The translations under genes and the position numbers were made by a program. Below the pieces are notes generated by a model. That model saw only the letters and a program-made list of their open reading frames with translations, was not told the DNA's origin and searched no databases. This document shows, piece after piece, positions 1 through 8,807 of a stretch of 64,000 nucleotides of DNA (position 1 is the first letter of the stretch; every line of letters begins with the position of its first letter). This DNA is from Planococcus salinarum (GTDB lineage Bacteria; Bacillota; Bacilli; Bacillales_A; Planococcaceae): the NCBI RefSeq assembly GCF_007004625.1, contig NZ_VIFV01000019.1:1-64000 (forward strand), written 5' to 3'.

Positions 1-239
1 CACCTATCTGCTTCATTTACTGCATGCGACCTTCGGCAGAAAGGACTTCGCCTTGTTTGGCAGGCTCACCCAATCGCACATAGCCTTCTATGAAGTTCGT
101 GTTCCTCAGACCGGAGGTTTGCCGCCCACTTCCTTCAGATTTCACGTCGCCGTGAACACCCTTGCGCTTGGCTAACTGTTACTTCTGCCTTCACAGCTCG
201 GGACTTGCACCCTATAGATTACGCCCATGCCGGGCACAC
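1..239 (-). mobile_element. Group II intron, class IIC, 5' end (domain I), cut by window edge
   Basis: Read on the minus strand the element begins at 239 with GTGTGCCCGGCATGGG, followed by CTATAGGGTGCAAGTCCCGA, GGCAGAAGTAACAGTTAGCC and GAGGAACACGAACTTCAT. From memory these blocks closely match domain I of the Oceanobacillus iheyensis class IIC intron; no alignment was run. The GUGUG start is the usual group II 5' splice-site sequence. It sits directly after the T-tract of the rnz terminator, which is the favoured class IIC insertion site. The rest of the ribozyme and any reverse-transcriptase/maturase gene lie beyond the left edge. There is no real protein gene in 1-239. Confidence 0.9.
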
Positions 240-240
240 C

Positions 241-270
241 AAAAAAAGAACCTTTGGGGTCAAAGGCTCT
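241..270 (-). terminator. Intrinsic terminator of rnz
   Basis: On the minus strand, AGAGCCTTTG and CAAAGGTTCT pair around an ACCC loop, with one G-U pair, and are followed by seven Ts. It begins 15 bp after the rnz stop codon. The group II intron begins one base after the T-tract. Confidence 0.85.
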
Positions 271-284
271 TTGTTCATTGCAGA

Positions 285-1229
285 TTATTTTCTTTTCATC
301 TTCGCTTCATGCACTTTCCATTCGAATTCGTCAAAATCATGCGCGATGTAACTTTCTTTATGGACGGTCTGCATGTCCTTCACCAGCCTCTTTTCATCCT
401 CCGGTAAAAAACGAGAGCTCAAATGATTGACGATCAAGGTTTTGGCTTTCGCCTGTTTTGCTGTTTCTGCTGCTTCCCGGATTGTCGAATGGCCATATTC
501 ACCGGCCAATTTTTGTGTCTCGGCATCGAACGTTCCTTCGTGGACCATGAGATCGGCGTCCCTGGCAAGTTCGATTGCCGCAGGGCAGAATCGGGTATCT
601 CCGAGAATCGTGGCAACAAAGCCCTTATTTCCCGCTTCAGTCACATCTTCACTCTTTACTACATCTCCGTTTTCAAGAAAGACATCTTCACCGTTCTTCA
701 ACTTTGCCAGCAAAGGCCCTTTGGGAACACCCAACTCCCGCGCACGTTCGATCAGCAACTTGGGTGGAAGTGGACGCTGTTCAATACGGTAACCGTAGGA
801 TGGGATTACGTGATCCAGTTTTGCCGCACGCACCGACATCCCTTCATCTTCAAAAATCAAACCCTCCATTTGTTCAATAAAACGCACCTCAAAACCCAGA
901 TGCGTCCGGCTGATGCGCAGAACACTTTCAACATACTCACGGATACCCGGCGGACCGTAGATCTCCACCGCGTCCTCTCCTCCCTGGAAAGAACGGGAAG
1001 CCAGAAATCCAGGCAAGCCGAAAATATGGTCTCCGTGAAGATGAGTGATAAAAATCTTGTCGATTTTTTTCGGTTTCAGCGTGGTGTGCAAAATTTGATG
1101 CTGCGTTGCCTCTCCGCAGTCAAACAGCCAGACCGTTCCCCGTTCTTCGAGCAGTTTTAATGCCAATGAAGACGTATTGCGCTGTTTGGACGGCATGCCG
1201 GCTCCGGTGCCTAAAAATAATAATTGCAT
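285..1229 (-). CDS. rnz: Ribonuclease Z
   Basis: 314-aa metallo-beta-lactamase-fold endonuclease that removes the 3' trailer of tRNA precursors, mainly those lacking an encoded CCA. The zinc motif HLHGDH is at residues 63-68, and later ligands appear in GDTRF, in VHEGTF and near the C-terminus. Sequence and length agree with B. subtilis RNase Z (about 307 aa). The ATG at 1229 is preferred over an in-frame start further upstream because it gives the family N-terminus MQLLFLGTGAG and has AGGAG five bases upstream. It follows dinB with a 7-bp gap, so its ribosome binding site lies in the dinB tail and the two are probably cotranscribed. Its terminator is interrupted on the distal side by a group II intron. 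Confidence 0.95.
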   Translation of the reverse strand: MQLLFLGTGAGMPSKQRNTSSLALKLLEERGTVWLFDCGEATQHQILHTTLKPKKIDKIFITHLHGDHIFGLPGFLASRSFQGGEDAVEIYGPPGIREYVESVLRISRTHLGFEVRFIEQMEGLIFEDEGMSVRAAKLDHVIPSYGYRIEQRPLPPKLLIERARELGVPKGPLLAKLKNGEDVFLENGDVVKSEDVTEAGNKGFVATILGDTRFCPAAIELARDADLMVHEGTFDAETQKLAGEYGHSTIREAAETAKQAKAKTLIVNHLSSRFLPEDEKRLVKDMQTVHKESYIAHDFDEFEWKVHEAKMKRK

Positions 1230-1236
1230 GAGTCTC

Positions 1237-2478
1237 CTACTTTCTGCCGTGATCGTGGTCATCCAGGAAATCTTTACTGAAACTCGTTTTCGAATCGAAA
1301 TTCGCTTTCTTCAGTTTGGCCCCTTTTGACAGCACACTTTTGCCGAATTTTTTCTCGAGCTTCGACATCAAATCAAGAATTGGCTCGTCTTTTGCATGTT
1401 CCTGAAAATTAAAGAGCGATAACTGCTCAGTCATTTCCCCTTTATCGACGACGTTGGAAACGGTCACCCCGACCAGGCGAAGAGGCTCTCCGTTCCAATG
1501 CTTCATGAATAGATGCCAGGCATTGCGGTTGATATCTTCCGCTTTCCAAACGGTGTTTTTCAACGTGATACTCCGCGTCCGGTTCTGCCAGTCGGCACTG
1601 CGTGTTTGGATGCTGACTGTCGGGCCTGCCAGTTCTTTCGCTTCCAACCGTTTGGCAACTTTATCACTGAGCTGACGGAAAATCTTGCGCAGGTTTTCTT
1701 CATCGGTTTCATCAATCGGCAGCGTTGTGGATGTACCGACGCTTTTTGTATCATAGATGGAATCCGGGTCGACTTCACGGCTGTCGATGCCGTTGGCGCG
1801 GTCCTGCAGCCGGATGCCATTCTTGCCCATTCTTTCTTTGATGAGCCCGGGATTTGCGGTGGCCAGATCTCCTATGGTCAGGATTTTCAACTTCTTCAAC
1901 TTTTCCGCAGTGCTGTCGCCGATGCCATGCATGTCGATTACCGCCAGCGGCCATAACAGCTGCTGAATGTCCCTTTTCCGAAGGATTGTAATGCCCATCG
2001 GCTTTTTCATGTCACTGGCGGTTTTTGCCAGAAATTTATTTGGGGCGATGCCGATTGAACATGGCAGATCCAGTTCAGCTTTTATTCGCTGCTGCAGTTC
2101 TTCAGCCAAACCCGGAGCGGTCCGTTCATCGAGCAAATCGGTGACGTCCAGATAGGCTTCATCGATTGAAACCGGTTCGACCTGCTGGGTATAGGATCGT
2201 AAAATGTCGAACATCGCTTTGGAAGCGGCCCGATAGCGCTCAAAATTCGGGGGCAACAGGAGGAGTGCCGGATATTTACGCTTCGCTTCATGCACTTGCA
2301 TGGTTGTGTATATACCGTGGGCGCGCGCTTCATAGGAACACGTTACGATGATGCCGCGGCGTTCCTTCGGATTTCCCGCAATCGCGAGTGCTTTTCCTTT
2401 CAGTGAAGGGTCATGCGATTGCTCCACCGAGGCATAGAAACTATTCATATCGATATGGAATATTACCCGTCCTGCCAT
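1237..2478 (-). CDS. dinB: DNA polymerase IV (Y-family translesion polymerase)
   Basis: 413 aa, the same size as B. subtilis PolY1/YqjH. It copies damaged templates in the cytoplasm with low fidelity and no proofreading. Catalytic acidic residues are visible at D10 (HIDMNSF) and D106/E107 (SIDEAYLD). Fingers, thumb and little-finger domains follow in normal order. A QLSLF clamp-binding motif near the C-terminus should recruit the DnaN sliding clamp. The start at 2478 gives the family N-terminus MAGRVIFHIDMNSF and has GGAG eight bases upstream; an in-frame upstream extension lacks support. A terminator separates it from the preceding peptidase gene. No LexA-type box is evident upstream. Confidence 0.95.
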   Translation of the reverse strand: MAGRVIFHIDMNSFYASVEQSHDPSLKGKALAIAGNPKERRGIIVTCSYEARAHGIYTTMQVHEAKRKYPALLLLPPNFERYRAASKAMFDILRSYTQQVEPVSIDEAYLDVTDLLDERTAPGLAEELQQRIKAELDLPCSIGIAPNKFLAKTASDMKKPMGITILRKRDIQQLLWPLAVIDMHGIGDSTAEKLKKLKILTIGDLATANPGLIKERMGKNGIRLQDRANGIDSREVDPDSIYDTKSVGTSTTLPIDETDEENLRKIFRQLSDKVAKRLEAKELAGPTVSIQTRSADWQNRTRSITLKNTVWKAEDINRNAWHLFMKHWNGEPLRLVGVTVSNVVDKGEMTEQLSLFNFQEHAKDEPILDLMSKLEKKFGKSVLSKGAKLKKANFDSKTSFSKDFLDDHDHGRK

Positions 2479-2514
2479 TGCAATCGCTCCAATTTGATTT
2501 TCCTTTATTTTATC

Positions 2515-2550
2515 AAAAAAAGAGAGAACATACATCCTGTTCTCTCTTTT
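2515..2550 (-). terminator. Intrinsic terminator behind the M20 peptidase gene
   Basis: An AGAGAGAACA / TGTTCTCTCT stem with a 7-base loop is flanked by an A-run on the left and T-rich sequence on the right, so it could act in both directions. It lies between the peptidase stop at 2566 and the dinB start at 2478. Confidence 0.85.
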
Positions 2551-2565
2551 CCTGTCTCTGTTCAC

Positions 2566-3684
2566 TTATACAATTGTGGTCTCTTTAATGATTTCAATCA
2601 GTAATTCAGCCAATTTTTCTAGTTCAACAATCGGCATGCGTTCGTTCTTCGTGTGGATTTCTTCGTAGCCGACACAAAGATTGACGGTCGGGATGCCGAA
2701 GCCGTTGAAAATGTTGGCATCGCTTCCTCCACCGCTTGTCAGAACGGGTGACGGGCGTCCGATTTTCTGTGCGGCCCGTTTGGCGATTTCGACAACCGGT
2801 TCGTTTTCTGCAAAGTGGAAGCCGGGATACATCAGTTTCACTTCCGTTTTGGCAGAACAGCCAAAGCTGGCAGCGGTGTCTTCAAAAACGCTTTCCATAT
2901 GGGCTGTCTGAACAGCGAGTTTATCTTCACTGATGGAACGCGCTTCAGACAGGATATTCACTTCTTCACAAACGATATTCGTTGCTTTGCCGCCTTCGAA
3001 ACGCCCGATGTTGGCTGTAGTTTCCGAATCGATACGTCCCAGTTTCATCGAAGAAATGGCTTTTGCAGCGATATTGATGGCTGAAACCCCTTTTTCAGGC
3101 GCGACTCCGGCGTGGGCTGTTTTGCCGTAAATCGTTGTCCATAACTTGGCCTGGTTTGGAGCGGAAGTGACAATGCCCCCCACTTTGCCATCACTGTCGA
3201 CAGCATAGCCGAACTTGGCAAACAACAGCGACGAATCGAATTCTTTGGCTCCTGCCAGACCGCTTTCTTCACCCGCGGTAATGACCAATTGGATGTCTCC
3301 GTGTTCGATTTGCTGTTCCTGGATGGAACGGATCATTTCGAACAAAGCTGCGATGCCTGCTTTATCGTCAGCACCGAGAATCGTGGTGCCGTCCGAATAG
3401 ACATACCCGTCCCGAATTTGCGGTTTTATCCCGTTGCCGGGAACAACTGTATCCATATGAGCGGTGAAGTAAATCGCCGGTACATTGGAAGCTCCTCCAC
3501 GCAGCGTGGCAACCAGGTTATTGGCGCCGTGGCCATTGCGCATCGATGAGTCATCTTCTGCAACATGAAACCCCATTTTTTCGAGTTTCACTTTCAAAAC
3601 TTCTGCAATATGGCCTTCATTTTTCGTTTCGGAATCGATTTGAACCAATTCCAGAAATTCATTCAACAATCTTTCTTTTTTCAT
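2566..3684 (-). CDS. M20-family peptidase, tripeptidase T-like (YqjE)
   Basis: 372-aa cytoplasmic zinc aminopeptidase of the M20/PepT type, the same length class as B. subtilis YqjE. Metal-site signatures are HMDTV (H76, D78), GADDKAG and ITAGEESGLAGA with the catalytic Glu. A dimerisation (lid) domain lies between the two halves of the catalytic domain. The exact peptide substrate is unknown; the resemblance to PepT suggests di/tripeptides. The start at 3684 has AGAGGTG at 8-bp spacing and removes an unlikely N-terminal extension. It sits between the carboxyltransferase gene and dinB as in B. subtilis. A palindromic repeat fills the gap upstream. Confidence 0.85.
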   Translation of the reverse strand: MKKERLLNEFLELVQIDSETKNEGHIAEVLKVKLEKMGFHVAEDDSSMRNGHGANNLVATLRGGASNVPAIYFTAHMDTVVPGNGIKPQIRDGYVYSDGTTILGADDKAGIAALFEMIRSIQEQQIEHGDIQLVITAGEESGLAGAKEFDSSLLFAKFGYAVDSDGKVGGIVTSAPNQAKLWTTIYGKTAHAGVAPEKGVSAINIAAKAISSMKLGRIDSETTANIGRFEGGKATNIVCEEVNILSEARSISEDKLAVQTAHMESVFEDTAASFGCSAKTEVKLMYPGFHFAENEPVVEIAKRAAQKIGRPSPVLTSGGGSDANIFNGFGIPTVNLCVGYEEIHTKNERMPIVELEKLAELLIEIIKETTIV

Positions 3685-3763
3685 TTGGCAGCACCTCTTT
3701 TCAAAAAATAGAAACAATTAAAGTTCTTTCAGCGTAAAAGATTTTGGAATGGGGGACATCTCT

Positions 3764-3930
3764 GTCCAGACTCCAGCGGCCCAGCTCTTCGGGTCATAAG
3801 CCACTTTGGTGTCTAGTCTCCAGTGCCTAGCTCTTCGGGACATAAGTCAACCCAGCTGTGTGGCAAAGAGCGCCACTTCGCTGGTCTGCCTTATGCCTGT
3901 CAGAGCTGAACAGGCACTTCCGCTTTTCTT
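3764..3930. repeat. Palindromic intergenic repeat, family A (one truncated and one full unit)
   Basis: A truncated unit (about 3764-3810) is followed by a full unit (3811-3930). Both contain CCAGCTCTTCGGGTCATAAG or a close variant. The full unit ends GCCTGTCAGAGCTGAACAGG then CGCTTTTCT. It is clearly related to the two units at 14121-14362. CATAAG near one end and CTTATG near the other, with AGCTCT/AGAGCT outside them, can pair into a long hairpin. It contains no credible gene. It lies between the peptidase and carboxyltransferase genes. Confidence 0.85.
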
Positions 3931-3932
3931 TA

Positions 3933-5474
3933 CTATAACGGCATATTGCCGTGTTTTTTCGCCGGACGTGAATCTTTTTTATGGCGCATCATTTCAAGTG
4001 CCTGGATCAATTTTATGCGGGTTTCGCGTGGATCGATGACATCATCCACCATACCGCGCGCCGCAGCCACATAGGGATTGGCGAATTTAACACGGTATTC
4101 CTCGATTTTCGCGGCACGGGTTGCTTCCGGATCATCACTTGCAGCAATTTCACGGGCAAAGATGATATTTGCCGCCCCCTGCGGACCCATTACGGCGATT
4201 TCGGCATTTGGCCACGAATACACCAGATCTGCTCCAATCGACTTCGAATTAAGTGCAACATAAGCGCCGCCGTAAGCTTTCCGCAAAATAACGGTCATTT
4301 TTGGAACTGTCGCTTCTGAATAAGCATAAAGTATCTTAGCTCCGTGGCGGATGATGCCGCCATGTTCCTGCTTGATGCCCGGGAAGAATCCGGTGACATC
4401 TTCAAATGTGATCAACGGAATGTTGAACGAATCACAGAAACGGATAAAACGTGCCGCTTTGTCGGAAGAATCGATATCAAGTCCGCCTGCCATGACTTTC
4501 GGCTGGTTGCAGACAAGGCCGACTGTTTCGCCTTTGATGCGGGCAAGTCCTACGACTATATTTCGGGCAAATTCCGGCTGCACTTCCATGAAACTGTCCT
4601 GATCGACCACCTGCTCCACAACTTTCCGCACGTCGTAAGGACGGATTGCTTCATATGGCACGACGTCCGCCAGATCCGGCCGGTAATCGTCCGCATCATC
4701 GGTCTCGAGGCGCGGCGGCATTTCCTGATTGTTCTGTGGCAAAAATGCAATCAGCCGGCGGACCATTTGCAGGACTTTTTCCTCGGAGTCCGAGCGGAAA
4801 TGGGCATTGCCGCTGATGGCAGTATGTACACGGGATCCCCCGAGGTCTTCGGAAGAGATCTTTTCCCCGGTAACCGTTTCAATGACTTTTGGTCCCGTAA
4901 TGAACATTTGGCTCGTTTTATCGACCATGAATACAAAATCCGTAATGGCGGGTGAATAAACCGCACCACCGGCTGACGGCCCCAGAATCACTGAAATCTG
5001 CGGGATTACGCCTGAATAGATGGAGTTGCGATAAAAAATCTGGCCATAACCGTCAAGCGAAAGGACACCTTCCTGGATGCGGGCACCACCGGAATCATTC
5101 AAGCCGATGAACGGTGCGCCGTTTTTTGCGGCAAGGTCCATCACATTGGCGATTTTCATTGCGTGCATTTCACCCAGCGCTCCACCGAAAACTGTGAAAT
5201 CCTGGGAGAACAAATAGATTGGCCGTCCATTCACTTTGCCGTAGCCGGTGACAACCCCTTCACCCGGTCCCTCGGCCAAATCGAAATCGACCGTGCGGTG
5301 TTCGATGAACGGGTTCAATTCGACAAATGAATCTTCGTCGACAAGAAGATCGATCCGTTCCCGTGCAGTTAACTTGCCTTTTTCATGCTGTTTATCAATT
5401 CTTTCTTCTCCGCCGCCAAGCTCAATTTTTCTTTTGCGGTCATATAATTCATTTATTCTTTCATAAATATCCAT
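3933..5474 (-). CDS. Acyl-CoA carboxyltransferase beta subunit (propionyl/methylmalonyl-CoA type, YqjD)
   Basis: 513-aa carboxyltransferase with the paired crotonase-like domains of PccB/MmdA. It carries family blocks such as GGGEERIDKQHEKGKLTARE, FGGALGEMHA, GGARIQEGV and a glycine-rich GGAYVALNS stretch in the second half. In this setting, directly downstream of methylmalonyl-CoA epimerase (15-bp gap) and near the mutase genes, it most likely carboxylates propionyl-CoA to methylmalonyl-CoA. No dedicated biotin-carboxylase/BCCP subunit is nearby, so the accB/accC products at 35-37 kb, or a distant alpha subunit, would have to supply carboxybiotin. A methylmalonyl-CoA decarboxylase role cannot be excluded. 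The ATG has AAGGGGTGG four bases upstream. Confidence 0.88.
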   Translation of the reverse strand: MDIYERINELYDRKRKIELGGGEERIDKQHEKGKLTARERIDLLVDEDSFVELNPFIEHRTVDFDLAEGPGEGVVTGYGKVNGRPIYLFSQDFTVFGGALGEMHAMKIANVMDLAAKNGAPFIGLNDSGGARIQEGVLSLDGYGQIFYRNSIYSGVIPQISVILGPSAGGAVYSPAITDFVFMVDKTSQMFITGPKVIETVTGEKISSEDLGGSRVHTAISGNAHFRSDSEEKVLQMVRRLIAFLPQNNQEMPPRLETDDADDYRPDLADVVPYEAIRPYDVRKVVEQVVDQDSFMEVQPEFARNIVVGLARIKGETVGLVCNQPKVMAGGLDIDSSDKAARFIRFCDSFNIPLITFEDVTGFFPGIKQEHGGIIRHGAKILYAYSEATVPKMTVILRKAYGGAYVALNSKSIGADLVYSWPNAEIAVMGPQGAANIIFAREIAASDDPEATRAAKIEEYRVKFANPYVAAARGMVDDVIDPRETRIKLIQALEMMRHKKDSRPAKKHGNMPL

Positions 5475-5489
5475 AAAGCCACCCCTTAT

Positions 5490-5888
5490 TTACTGTTTCT
5501 GACACAATTCGTACAGCACACCGTTCGACGATTTCGGATGCAGGAAAGCAACCAAAGCACCACCGGCTCCATTTTTCGGCTGTTCATTCAATAGACGGAC
5601 TCCGTCCCTTTTCAATTCTTCCATGCGCTCTTCGATATTTGCCACACCAAACGCGATATGATGAATGCCTTCCCCTTTTTTCTCCAAAAATTTATGGATG
5701 GCGCTGCTGCTGTCCATCGGTTCAAGCAACTCGAGCTTGATGTTGCCAGCATCAAGAAAAGCCACGCGCACCTTTTCGGATGCAACTTCCTCAATTTTCA
5801 ATAAAGGACAGCCGAGAGTATCCGTGTAATAAGGAAGTACTTCATCCAGATTTCTGACGGCGATACCGATATGATCGACTTTGTTCAT
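5490..5888 (-). CDS. mce: Methylmalonyl-CoA epimerase
   Basis: 132-aa vicinal-oxygen-chelate (glyoxalase-fold) protein that interconverts (S)- and (R)-methylmalonyl-CoA, linking propionyl-CoA carboxylation to the B12 mutase. It has the tandem beta-alpha-beta-beta-beta modules, metal-ligand His in VDHIGIAV (H6) and in HHIAFGV, and the family phrase LEPMDSSSAIHKFLEKKGEG. Length is normal. It starts the epimerase-carboxyltransferase pair, with AGGTGGG upstream of the ATG. A TACAAT hexamer at 5921-5926 on the minus strand could be the -10 element, but no good -35 is seen. It corresponds to B. subtilis YqjC by position. Confidence 0.93.
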   Translation of the reverse strand: MNKVDHIGIAVRNLDEVLPYYTDTLGCPLLKIEEVASEKVRVAFLDAGNIKLELLEPMDSSSAIHKFLEKKGEGIHHIAFGVANIEERMEELKRDGVRLLNEQPKNGAGGALVAFLHPKSSNGVLYELCQKQ

Positions 5889-6054
5889 CTTCTATCCCAC
5901 CTTTTTTCTGCTTCTTTCTTATTGTACCGATTCACAGGGGAAAACTCTAGTTGTGGAGGGATATTTGGCGCAAAGGACTTGCCTCTTCAAAACTCCGGGA
6001 ATTTATGTTATTCTACCTGTAAGTTCAAATGCACAAAAAGGAGATTAACGTTTA

Positions 6055-6150
6055 ATGAGAAATCAGACTTTCCGTAAAGTCATCGTTTATGCGATGGTTG
6101 CTCTTATGCTTCTGTCGAGTTTAATGATGGGATTAAGCTTCGTCATTTAA
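6055..6150 (+). CDS. prli42: Prli42-like stressosome-associated miniprotein
   Basis: A 31-codon gene: basic N-terminus MRNQTFRKV, then one hydrophobic helix rich in Met/Leu/Val to the C-terminus, ending GLSFVI. This matches the size and layout of Prli42, the membrane miniprotein that tethers the stressosome in Listeria and relatives. The assignment is from overall pattern, not alignment. AAGGAG lies about 11 bases before the ATG, slightly far. A possible promoter is TTGCCT (5979-5984) with TATGTT (6004-6009), but the 19-bp spacing is long. A bidirectional terminator follows at 6167. Confidence 0.75.
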   Translation: MRNQTFRKVIVYAMVALMLLSSLMMGLSFVI

Positions 6151-6166
6151 ACACCATATGAATATG

Positions 6167-6200
6167 AAAAGACGGCCGATTACACATCGGCCGTCTTTTT
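6167..6200. terminator. Bidirectional terminator between prli42 and yqjA
   Basis: A GACGGCCGAT / ATCGGCCGTC stem with a 5-base loop is flanked by AAAA and TTTTT. It serves both convergent genes, and the yqjA stop codon (6180-6182) lies inside the hairpin. Confidence 0.9.
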
Positions 6201-7163
6201 GTTTGTGAAACCTCTATAGGATTTTTTAATCTCCAGATAGGAATCCAGCTCTTCAATGATTTGGTACAGGGCTGCCATCGACTGGAATTCTTCATGTGTG
6301 GTTGGAAGGGGCAATTGGGAAAACTCGGTTTTAACGTCATCCAATTTACCCAAATACCGGGAAGCTGTGCTCCCCGCATGGACATGGTCCGCAAGATCGT
6401 TGAGGAAATCTCCGATCAATTGTGCGTGTTTCACCAAAACCGGCAATGTGGAAATTTTGGGCAGAATGCGTTCGATGATTTCAAATTGATCTTCGCGCAT
6501 ATCAAAATAGCGGTAATATTTATTCTCCAGACGGGTTACATGGTTCTCCACATCCTGATAGGCAAGCGCTTTGGCCTTGCTGAGCAGTTCGGCGGTTTCC
6601 ACCAGCTCCCGGCCATCCCAGTCATTGTCGCCTTCCTTCAGAAAGCGAGCCATTTCATGCAGCATTTTGGCATAGAGAACTTCAATACGGTAGCGATAAT
6701 CTTCCAGTTTCTTTTCAATGCTTGGCATGTACATATTGACCACCAAAGCCGTTCCAAAACCGATGACCATCAACAGAATTTCATTCAGGACCAGGCTGCC
6801 GGTAAGATTTCCGACGCTGTATATGTGGAAAATGATGACAGAGCTTGAAACAAACCCGTCAGCAAAACGCAGGCTTACGAGAACCGGGATGAACAGCAGG
6901 ATCATGAAACCGACTACTACCGGATGGTACGCAATCCCTTCCAAAAAAACAAAAGCATAGGCGATTGCAATAAGGCTGGCGATAAACCGGGAAAGCGCTG
7001 CCCGAATTGAGCGTTTCTTTGTCGGCTGGATGCACAGGATCGTCAGTATCCCGGCCGATACATAAAAATCGAGCTGCAGTAATTGCGCAAGTGAAATGGC
7101 AATGATTACGCCGACCGCCGTTTTCAATGTGCGGTAACCAATCGACAGGCGTTTGAGGTTCAA
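6180..7163 (-). CDS. YqjA-like UPF0421 / aromatic-acid-exporter-family membrane protein
   Basis: 327-aa protein with an N-terminal membrane region of about four to six hydrophobic segments (roughly residues 10-150) and a soluble, helical C-terminal half. This is the layout of the DUF939/UPF0421 family, related to FUSC/aromatic acid exporters; substrate unknown. The phrase SAGILTILCIQPTKKRS is characteristic. The start is uncertain: the TTG at 7163 lies 14 bases from GGAGG, whereas an in-frame CTG at 7169 has ideal 8-base spacing, and an in-frame TAG stop sits just upstream of that. B. subtilis yqjA occupies the same place. The stop codon is inside the shared terminator. Confidence 0.8.
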   Translation of the reverse strand: MNLKRLSIGYRTLKTAVGVIIAISLAQLLQLDFYVSAGILTILCIQPTKKRSIRAALSRFIASLIAIAYAFVFLEGIAYHPVVVGFMILLFIPVLVSLRFADGFVSSSVIIFHIYSVGNLTGSLVLNEILLMVIGFGTALVVNMYMPSIEKKLEDYRYRIEVLYAKMLHEMARFLKEGDNDWDGRELVETAELLSKAKALAYQDVENHVTRLENKYYRYFDMREDQFEIIERILPKISTLPVLVKHAQLIGDFLNDLADHVHAGSTASRYLGKLDDVKTEFSQLPLPTTHEEFQSMAALYQIIEELDSYLEIKKSYRGFTNKKTADV

Positions 7164-7197
7164 TTTCAGCTTCTATCCCTCCCATTTGTTCTGACAT

Positions 7198-7223
7198 AAA
7201 AAAACGCCCCTTTTTGAGGGGCA
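7198..7223 (-). terminator. Intrinsic terminator of brxB
   Basis: On the minus strand a GCCCC / GGGGC stem is followed by seven Ts, directly after the brxB stop at 7234. Confidence 0.85.
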
Positions 7224-7233
7224 TTTCACTTTT

Positions 7234-7674
7234 TTAGATTTCGCTGCAATGCTCTTCAAACAATGCCTGGACATGTGTGATGACCGACATCGGATCATGG
7301 CCTTCAATTTCATGGCGTCCGATTTCGCCAACCATTTTTCCGTCTTTGACAATTGCAAACGATGGAGAAGAGGGTAAGTGGTCATCGCCGAAAATATCAC
7401 GTGCCTGCGCAGTCGCTTCTTTGTCCTGTCCGGCAAACACCGTGTACAGGTTATCCGGGCGTTTGTCGTAATGGATTGCGTGAAGTGCAGCCGGTCTTGC
7501 AATTCCTCCCGCACATCCGCACACTGAATTGATCATGACAAGGCTGGTTCCCGGTTTCGCCAGGGCTTCCGTAACTTCATCAGGAGTCGTCAATTCTTTA
7601 TAGCCGCCGTCGGTCAATTCTTTGCGGGCTTGTGTTGCTATATCATTCATCAGGAAATTAAAATCCATGCTCAT
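7234..7674 (-). CDS. brxB: Bacilliredoxin BrxB (YqiW)
   Basis: 146-aa thioredoxin-fold protein that removes bacillithiol from S-bacillithiolated protein cysteines in the cytoplasm. The diagnostic CGC active site is present in [16 protein letters not shown], and the sequence tracks B. subtilis YqiW along its length ([21 protein letters not shown]). Start 7674 is chosen because AAGGAG is 8 bases upstream; an in-frame GTG three codons earlier overlaps that site. It is a single-gene unit by its own terminator, between meaB and yqjA. Confidence 0.94.
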   Translation of the reverse strand: MSMDFNFLMNDIATQARKELTDGGYKELTTPDEVTEALAKPGTSLVMINSVCGCAGGIARPAALHAIHYDKRPDNLYTVFAGQDKEATAQARDIFGDDHLPSSPSFAIVKDGKMVGEIGRHEIEGHDPMSVITHVQALFEEHCSEI

Positions 7675-7739
7675 AGGTACCACTCCTTCTATTATCTGTA
7701 ATAATCATAGCAGGTGTTAGATCAGACTGCAAAAAAAGC

Positions 7740-8807
7740 CTACTCGAATAATTCGCGGATGGCCTGTGCCACTGTCAGCTGATCATCCAATATCTGCTGT
7801 TCAAGCTTTTTGACCAGTTCACGCTTATTGGAATCCTCAAAAAACCTGCCGTATAATTCGTCGGTGATCATTGAACGGAACCAGTCTTTCGTTTGCGCCT
7901 GACGCCTTTTTTTGAATACCCCGTTTTCTTTTGCGGCAGCTTCAAATTCCTTTGCCATCTCCCATACTTCCTGAATCCCGGTGTTTTCAATGGAAGAAAC
8001 GGCAAGTGCCCGGGTTTTCCAACTTTCGGTTGCCGGCTGCAAAAAGTGAAGCATCCCTTTGTATTCACGGACGGTCTTTTCTGCCAATTGGCGGTTTGCA
8101 GTGTCGGCCTTGTGTACCAGGATGGCATCTGCCAGTTCAAGAATCCCTTTTTTCATCCCCTGCAGTTCATCTCCCGCTCCCGTCAGAACGAGGAGCAGGA
8201 ACATATCGACCATTCCCCGCACCAAGGTTTCGCTTTGGCCGACGCCAACGGTTTCAACCAATATAACGTCATAACCGGCCGCTTCACATACCAGCATTGT
8301 TTCACGTGTTTTTTTATGGACGCCGCCAAGCGTCCCGGCAGTCGGCGACGGACGGATGAAAGCCCGAGGATTTTTCGCCAGCTGCTCCATCCTTGTTTTA
8401 TCCCCGAGAATACTGCCCCCTGTCACGGAGGAACTTGGATCAATCGCGAGCACTGCGACCCGTAATCCGTTTGCGGTCAGCATTTCTCCGAAAGTCTCGA
8501 TAAAGGTGCTTTTGCCGGCTCCCGGCACACCGGTAATGCCGATGCGCAGGCTGTTGCCGGTGTGGCGCAAGAGCTGGTTCAAAAGCTCCTGGCCATTTTG
8601 CTTGTCGGAAGGATTCGAACTTTCGAGCAGTGTGATCGCTTTGCCGAGATGAAGCCGCGAGCCCTGTTTAACGCCTTCAGCTATTTCAGCTATATCCACC
8701 GTTTTCTTTCCGGGTTTCCTGAATTTTTTCCGTGGCGCCTGCGACATGCCGTCATGGGCAGCGTTGACACCGCCCATGACACGTCTTGAGCCGCTATCCT
8801 GTTCCAT
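7740..8807 (-). CDS. meaB: Methylmalonyl-CoA mutase-associated GTPase MeaB
   Basis: 355-aa G3E-family P-loop GTPase that protects methylmalonyl-CoA mutase and gates adenosylcobalamin loading. Walker A GVPGAGKST is at residues 93-101. AIDPSSS and ETVGVGQSE are the G2/G3-like signatures, and VLVHKAD-type sequence supplies base recognition (here AILVHKADTANR). The first 35 residues are a poorly conserved basic extension, so a start further in is possible. Its ATG shares one base with the mutB stop (TGATG), which indicates translational coupling and one mRNA with mutA-mutB. Confidence 0.93.
   Translation of the reverse strand: MEQDSGSRRVMGGVNAAHDGMSQAPRKKFRKPGKKTVDIAEIAEGVKQGSRLHLGKAITLLESSNPSDKQNGQELLNQLLRHTGNSLRIGITGVPGAGKSTFIETFGEMLTANGLRVAVLAIDPSSSVTGGSILGDKTRMEQLAKNPRAFIRPSPTAGTLGGVHKKTRETMLVCEAAGYDVILVETVGVGQSETLVRGMVDMFLLLVLTGAGDELQGMKKGILELADAILVHKADTANRQLAEKTVREYKGMLHFLQPATESWKTRALAVSSIENTGIQEVWEMAKEFEAAAKENGVFKKRRQAQTKDWFRSMITDELYGRFFEDSNKRELVKKLEQQILDDQLTVAQAIRELFE

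Noticed and set aside
2515-2550. GAAC…GTTC palindrome as LexA box for dinB
   Set aside because: The half-sites are 9 bp apart, not 4; the sequence is better explained as a terminator.
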